From positions 13,099 to 20,674 of the forward strand of contig MESS01000018.1 in the NCBI GenBank assembly GCA_001771055.1: a stretch of DNA of 7,576 nucleotides, written 5' to 3'. The notes beneath the pieces were generated by a model, which was given only the letters and a program-made list of their open reading frames with translations, made no database searches and was not told the DNA's origin. The DNA is from Caldithrix sp. RBG_13_44_9 (lineage in GTDB: Bacteria; Calditrichota; Calditrichia; RBG-13-44-9). Below, piece by piece: positions 6,049 to 7,576 of this stretch. Within the stretch, counting starts at the first letter, position 1; each line of letters begins with the position of its first letter. The position numbers and the translations under genes were made by a program.

Positions 6049-7576
6049 ATGTATTTATCTAAGTTAGAAGTTTTCGGTTTCAAATCATTTGCCCACAAAT
6101 TCACTTTCCAATTCAATGATGGTATAACTGCCATTATCGGCCCGAATGGATGCGGAAAGTCGAATATTGTGGACTCTATCCGCTGGGTGCTGGGAGAACA
6201 GCGACCGACCCTGCTGCGGCTGGATAAGATGGAGAATCTGATCTTCAACGGTACTGCTGTCCGCAAACCATTGAGTATGGTAGAAGTGTCCCTGCTCATT
6301 GAAAATACCAAAAACATTTTACCCTCCATCTATTCTGAAGTGAAAATTACCCGCCGCTTTTACCGGTCCGGCGAGAGTGAATATCTGTTGAATAACCGCC
6401 TGGTACGCCTCAAGGATATCATCGATCTGTTCGCAGATACCGGGATGGGTTCAGATGCCTATTCAGTGATTGAGTTGAAAATGGTGGAACAGATCCTGAG
6501 TGATAATGCTGAAGAGCGGCGGCGGCTTTTTGAGGAAGCGGCAGGAATAAAAAAATATAAATTCCGGCGCAAGTCGGCCCTGCGAAAGCTGGAAACCACC
6601 GAGCAGGAACTGCTGCGGTTGAATGATATCATATCAGAAGTTCAGAAGACTGTCAATTCTCTCTCCCGCCAGGTGGGGAAAGCCCGACGCTATCACCAGT
6701 TCAAAGATAAATTGCGCCAGAAGGAATTATACATCTATCAAATCCGCAAGAAGCATTATGAGGAAGACCTGATCCCACTGCGGGAGGAATATGAACAGGT
6801 CCGTCAAACCCGGGAGCGGTTAGGTAAGGAGGTCACCCAGGATGAAGCGGAACTGGAGAAACTCCAGACCAAAGCAGTGGATCAGGAGAATCAGTTCCGC
6901 CGGGTCTCGGCTCACCTGAACGAGCTGGATATCCAGGTGCGTGAGATTCAGCAGAAGGTACAGCTTAACGAACAAAGAATTCAGTCCAGTCAGGAGAATA
7001 TTTCCGAACGGGAAAAAGAAATTGCCAGACTCCTACTTCGCTCTGAAGAACTGCATAATCAATTAACTGCTGTTGGACAGGAGAAAGAAAAGGGGATCCT
7101 TGAACTTTCTGCCGCCGAAACCGAATTTAATCAGCAGCAGCAGGAACAACGTAAGGCTGAAGAAGATCTTTCGTCAGCCCGGCAGAAATTTCAGGGATTC
7201 CGGGAATTGAATCTGTTACATCTTCGGGAGATCGGACAGGAAAAGGAAGAATTCCAGAAGATCACTTTCGAAAAAGAGAGTCAGCTTCAGCAGCTTGAAA
7301 AACTGAATGGGATTCACCAGGGCCTGCAGGAAGAGAGTAAAATCCAACTGCATAAACTTCATCAACTGGAATCGGATTATAAAAAATCCCAGGAAGATTT
7401 GCACATCAATGAGCAGGAAATTCAGCTCCTTAAAGGAAAGATAGCAGAACTGGAAAACGAAAATTTTTCATTAGAAAATGAAAAGAACAGTTTGCTTGGT
7501 CAGCTTGAGAAAAGTCAATCCCGCCAGGATTTTTTAGAAGGGCTGATCGAAAATTATGAGGGATTCTCAGACAGCG
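6049..7576 (+). CDS. smc: Chromosome segregation protein SMC, N-terminal part (truncated by window edge)
   Basis: SMC is the ATPase of the bacterial condensin, working with ScpA and ScpB to compact and separate chromosomes. The window holds 509 codons of a protein normally near 1,150-1,200 residues. The N-terminus MYLSKLEVFGFKSF and Walker A GPNGCGKSN (31-39) are unmistakable. They are followed by SIRWVLGEQ (43-51), ADTGMGSDAYS (129-139) and EERRRLFEEAAGI (155-167). From ~170 to ~500 the sequence is a long heptad-rich coiled coil loaded with Glu, Gln, Lys and Leu. It ends at ENYEGF (501-506), the usual lead-in to the hinge, so the cut is just before the hinge. The motif after DAYS is IELKM, where Firmicutes and Proteobacteria have IGQG; this looks like a lineage variant. 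The start lies 19 bases after the upstream stop, with only a weak Shine-Dalgarno (TGGA at 6031-6034). The frame is open throughout. Confidence 0.97.
   Translation, partial: MYLSKLEVFGFKSFAHKFTFQFNDGITAIIGPNGCGKSNIVDSIRWVLGEQRPTLLRLDKMENLIFNGTAVRKPLSMVEVSLLIENTKNILPSIYSEVKITRRFYRSGESEYLLNNRLVRLKDIIDLFADTGMGSDAYSVIELKMVEQILSDNAEERRRLFEEAAGIKKYKFRRKSALRKLETTEQELLRLNDIISEVQKTVNSLSRQVGKARRYHQFKDKLRQKELYIYQIRKKHYEEDLIPLREEYEQVRQTRERLGKEVTQDEAELEKLQTKAVDQENQFRRVSAHLNELDIQVREIQQKVQLNEQRIQSSQENISEREKEIARLLLRSEELHNQLTAVGQEKEKGILELSAAETEFNQQQQEQRKAEEDLSSARQKFQGFRELNLLHLREIGQEKEEFQKITFEKESQLQQLEKLNGIHQGLQEESKIQLHKLHQLESDYKKSQEDLHINEQEIQLLKGKIAELENENFSLENEKNSLLGQLEKSQSRQDFLEGLIENYEGFSDS

Noticed and set aside
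5958..6329. 123-codon minus-strand open frame across the GH2-like/smc junction
   Set aside because: It lies wholly opposite the well-supported end of the GH2-like gene and the SMC Walker A region, and its translation has no recognisable family features.
7132..7143. Run of four CAG codons
   Set aside because: A short glutamine run in an SMC coiled coil is ordinary low-complexity composition, not a notable microsatellite.

Overview
The window carries parts or the whole of five protein-coding genes in two divergent blocks. The minus-strand block reads leftwards: an EF-G-like GTPase gene, an intrinsic terminator, then a HIT-family gene overlapping by 4 bp the start of hutI, which runs off the left edge. 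The plus-strand block reads rightwards: a large secreted/membrane protein with a glycoside-hydrolase-family-2 (GH2) type fold, then, 19 bp later, the first 509 codons of smc, which run off the right edge. A 237-bp AT-rich region (3222-3458) separates the blocks and must hold both promoters. It contains four exact TTGACA hexamers, all on the minus strand.

Organism: the sequence looks like a bacterium of moderate GC with canonical sigma-70-type -35 boxes and Shine-Dalgarno sites. In the SMC head, the stretch after the signature Asp-Ala-Tyr-Ser reads IELKM where most bacterial SMCs read IGQG. As far as I remember, that variant is typical of the Bacteroidota/Chlorobiota/Ignavibacteria and related lineages (FCB group, possibly Calditrichota or KSB1-like). 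This is an inference from one motif and general protein style, not a database result.

Function: hutI (histidine degradation), the HIT nucleotide hydrolase/transferase and smc (chromosome condensation) are recognisable housekeeping genes. The EF-G-like protein belongs to the divergent EF-G-2 type rather than canonical FusA: the His after DTPG is Phe, and the start codon is TTG behind a perfect Shine-Dalgarno. The most unusual gene is the 856-residue protein at 3459-6029. It has a signal peptide, a jelly-roll, an Ig-like region and a TIM-barrel of GH2 type, but both expected catalytic glutamates appear to be missing. It ends in about six membrane helices. It looks like a membrane-anchored extracytoplasmic pseudo-glycosidase, probably co-transcribed with smc. 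I see no mobile element, CRISPR array, tRNA or rRNA gene.
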